Shown: positions 62,611 through 64,000 of the stretch, one piece after another
How positions within the stretch are numbered: position 1 is the stretch's first letter
How the letters are laid out: the number at the start of each line of letters is the position of its first letter
Origin: Monarcha castaneiventris obscurior
Lineage: Eukaryota > Chordata > Aves > Passeriformes > Monarchidae
Direction: 5' to 3'
DNA length: 64,000 nucleotides
NCBI GenBank assembly: GCA_026261815.1
Contig: JAMPIT010000848.1
Span: 1,178,001-1,242,000, forward strand
Program-made: the position numbers and the translations under genes
The notes under the pieces: generated by a model
Seen by the model: only the letters and a program-made list of their open reading frames with translations
Databases searched by the model: none
What the model was told of the DNA's origin: nothing

Positions 62611-64000
62611 CATGTCTGCTGGAGTCTCTCATGCTTTCAGATACGATTAGGCAGAGCTGAAGCCCGTGGTAGTTTTCATGGTGAAGCTTGCAGGACCTGG
62701 AATTTGAGCTTCCATTCCCCAGTGATGCTAACCTCAGTAGCAGTAGTCTTGGAACTTTGTTTGGAGTGTGCTGGCGCAAATGGTTTTATTGTTTTGGGTT
62801 TTTTTACTTTATTTTCCCTCCCACAAGTCGATGGGATGTGAGTGTGGTGTTGACTTCCTCCTCCTCCTATTGGTGTGGAAGCAGGGATGTGTTACAGGAA
62901 TGCTGTCACATGACTTTACGTGTGTTTAACGTGTTTTGAAACTTCTGAAACACTGGTTATGAGTTACAAACAAACGAGATGTTAATTGTTTCTGTCACCG
63001 GGCTCTGTGAGCAGACTGACTGTAAACTGAGTTGTTGTGTTTGATTTGAACTGCGTTTCTTAGATGAGCTTAAATGTTCCTGTCACAGCTGTGTGCACAG
63101 ATCAGCATCTGCAGAGAAGTGCTCATGGGATGTATCTGACCTTGGAATGGGAAGTGATCCCTGCAGGGCTGCTCCCGTGCTGGGGAGCACCCTCCCTGCC
63201 CCTGAGGGCTCTGTGGGTGCCTTGCTGTGGAGAACAGGCACTGCTGGCACTACCTGCTGGTGTGGCACAGCTGGGGCTGGACTGCAGAAGCATGGACGTA
63301 GACCTGGGGTTTGATGCACATAAAATCTTCTTTCCCATTACTTCCTTGCTTTGAAGTCGGAAGCATATTTTTTTCGACTCTAAATATTCCATTATTCCAG
63401 CAACTCAAAGCAAAAGGTGGCAGCAGGATATGGCTGAAGGTGCAGGTGCCTTTTGGGAAGTTGGAAGTTGTGCACCGGGACCCGGTTGCTTCAAGTCTTC
63501 TTTCCAAGAGGATTGCATGTGTGGAACTGGGAAGCAACAGGTCATCAGATGGGTTGATTTTGGTCAAAGCAAGTAAATGGCCTTTCCTGCTAAGAGAAGG
63601 CTGAGTCAAAATTCCTGCTGGTGTGCCTTGGGAGGCCGATGGATGTGTGGTCATAGTGGACGTCCATTGTAAAGCTGAATTGCTGTGGCAATGTGGTCAG
63701 TCACACGCTGCTCAAATTTCCAGTTGCTTACATCACTTCTTTGCTACCAAGATGAATTATAGATAGAAGGGGGGCAAACTCCTGTAGCCAGCTTTTGGCT
63801 CCATTATATCATCTTGCCACAATCTGGTTTTTAAATGTCCTTTTTGGGAAGCAAATTACAATAAGCTCAACTCAAACCCATAGACTTAACATAGCTACTC
63901 TGTTACCCTGGTACAGTATCTGCTGTTAAATGCTCACCTGCTGGAATGATTCTGATAGCACCCAACCTTTCCTAGTATCTTAGTTCTGTCAGTTCTTTGA
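62611..64000. other. Intergenic, downstream of MAPRE1
   Basis: No exon, repeat family or RNA gene recognised up to the window end. Confidence 0.5.

Overview
The window looks like a bird nuclear chromosome. It has compact introns, high-GC CpG islands, several CR1 LINE 3' fragments and GC-rich minisatellites, and it carries the gene block COMMD7 - DNMT3B - MAPRE1 that is also syntenic in other amniotes. I cannot name the species from sequence alone.

Layout. From 1 to about 20.7 kb I can support no protein-coding gene. This stretch holds four CpG-rich blocks (about 1-1,100; 11,000-12,420; 15,050-16,000; 18,400-19,470), a 32-bp minisatellite (about 1,110-1,875), CR1 fragments and AT-rich islands that look like conserved regulatory elements. 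By synteny this is the side where NOL4L lies in human, but I found none of its exons. COMMD7 runs on the minus strand from 26,337 to 21,080 in nine coding exons (200 residues, complete). A gap of about 7 kb separates it from the divergently oriented DNMT3B, whose CpG-island promoter lies at about 32.6-34.3 kb. DNMT3B coding exons run from about 34,667 to 50,251 on the plus strand. After its 3'UTR (poly(A) signal at 53,195) come a 38-bp and a 61-bp minisatellite, then the CpG-island promoter of MAPRE1 (EB1). MAPRE1 has six coding exons (54,860-60,999, 263 residues, complete) and a poly(A) signal at 62,585. The rest appears intergenic.

Main point. The DNMT3B model is intact in frame, with every splice site and phase fitting (748 residues). 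However, the two exons that encode the target-recognition part of the methyltransferase domain (human exons 21-22, 63 residues) are not found in the 1,170-base intron where they belong. The flanking exons join in the same phase, so the genome encodes the architecture of the catalytically dead human splice form DNMT3B3. The remaining catalytic domain also has changes at motif IV (PCN to PCD), at the position of human H814 (to P) and at the RSW cofactor-binding motif (to GSW). The PWWP and ADD reader domains look intact. The simplest reading is a DNMT3B that has become a non-catalytic, DNMT3L-like accessory protein, in a lineage not known to have DNMT3L. An assembly deletion has to be ruled out. 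The same gene keeps a DNMT3A-like GWESSLRQ motif, from the nucleosome/H2A-ubiquitin recruitment region, which human DNMT3B lacks.
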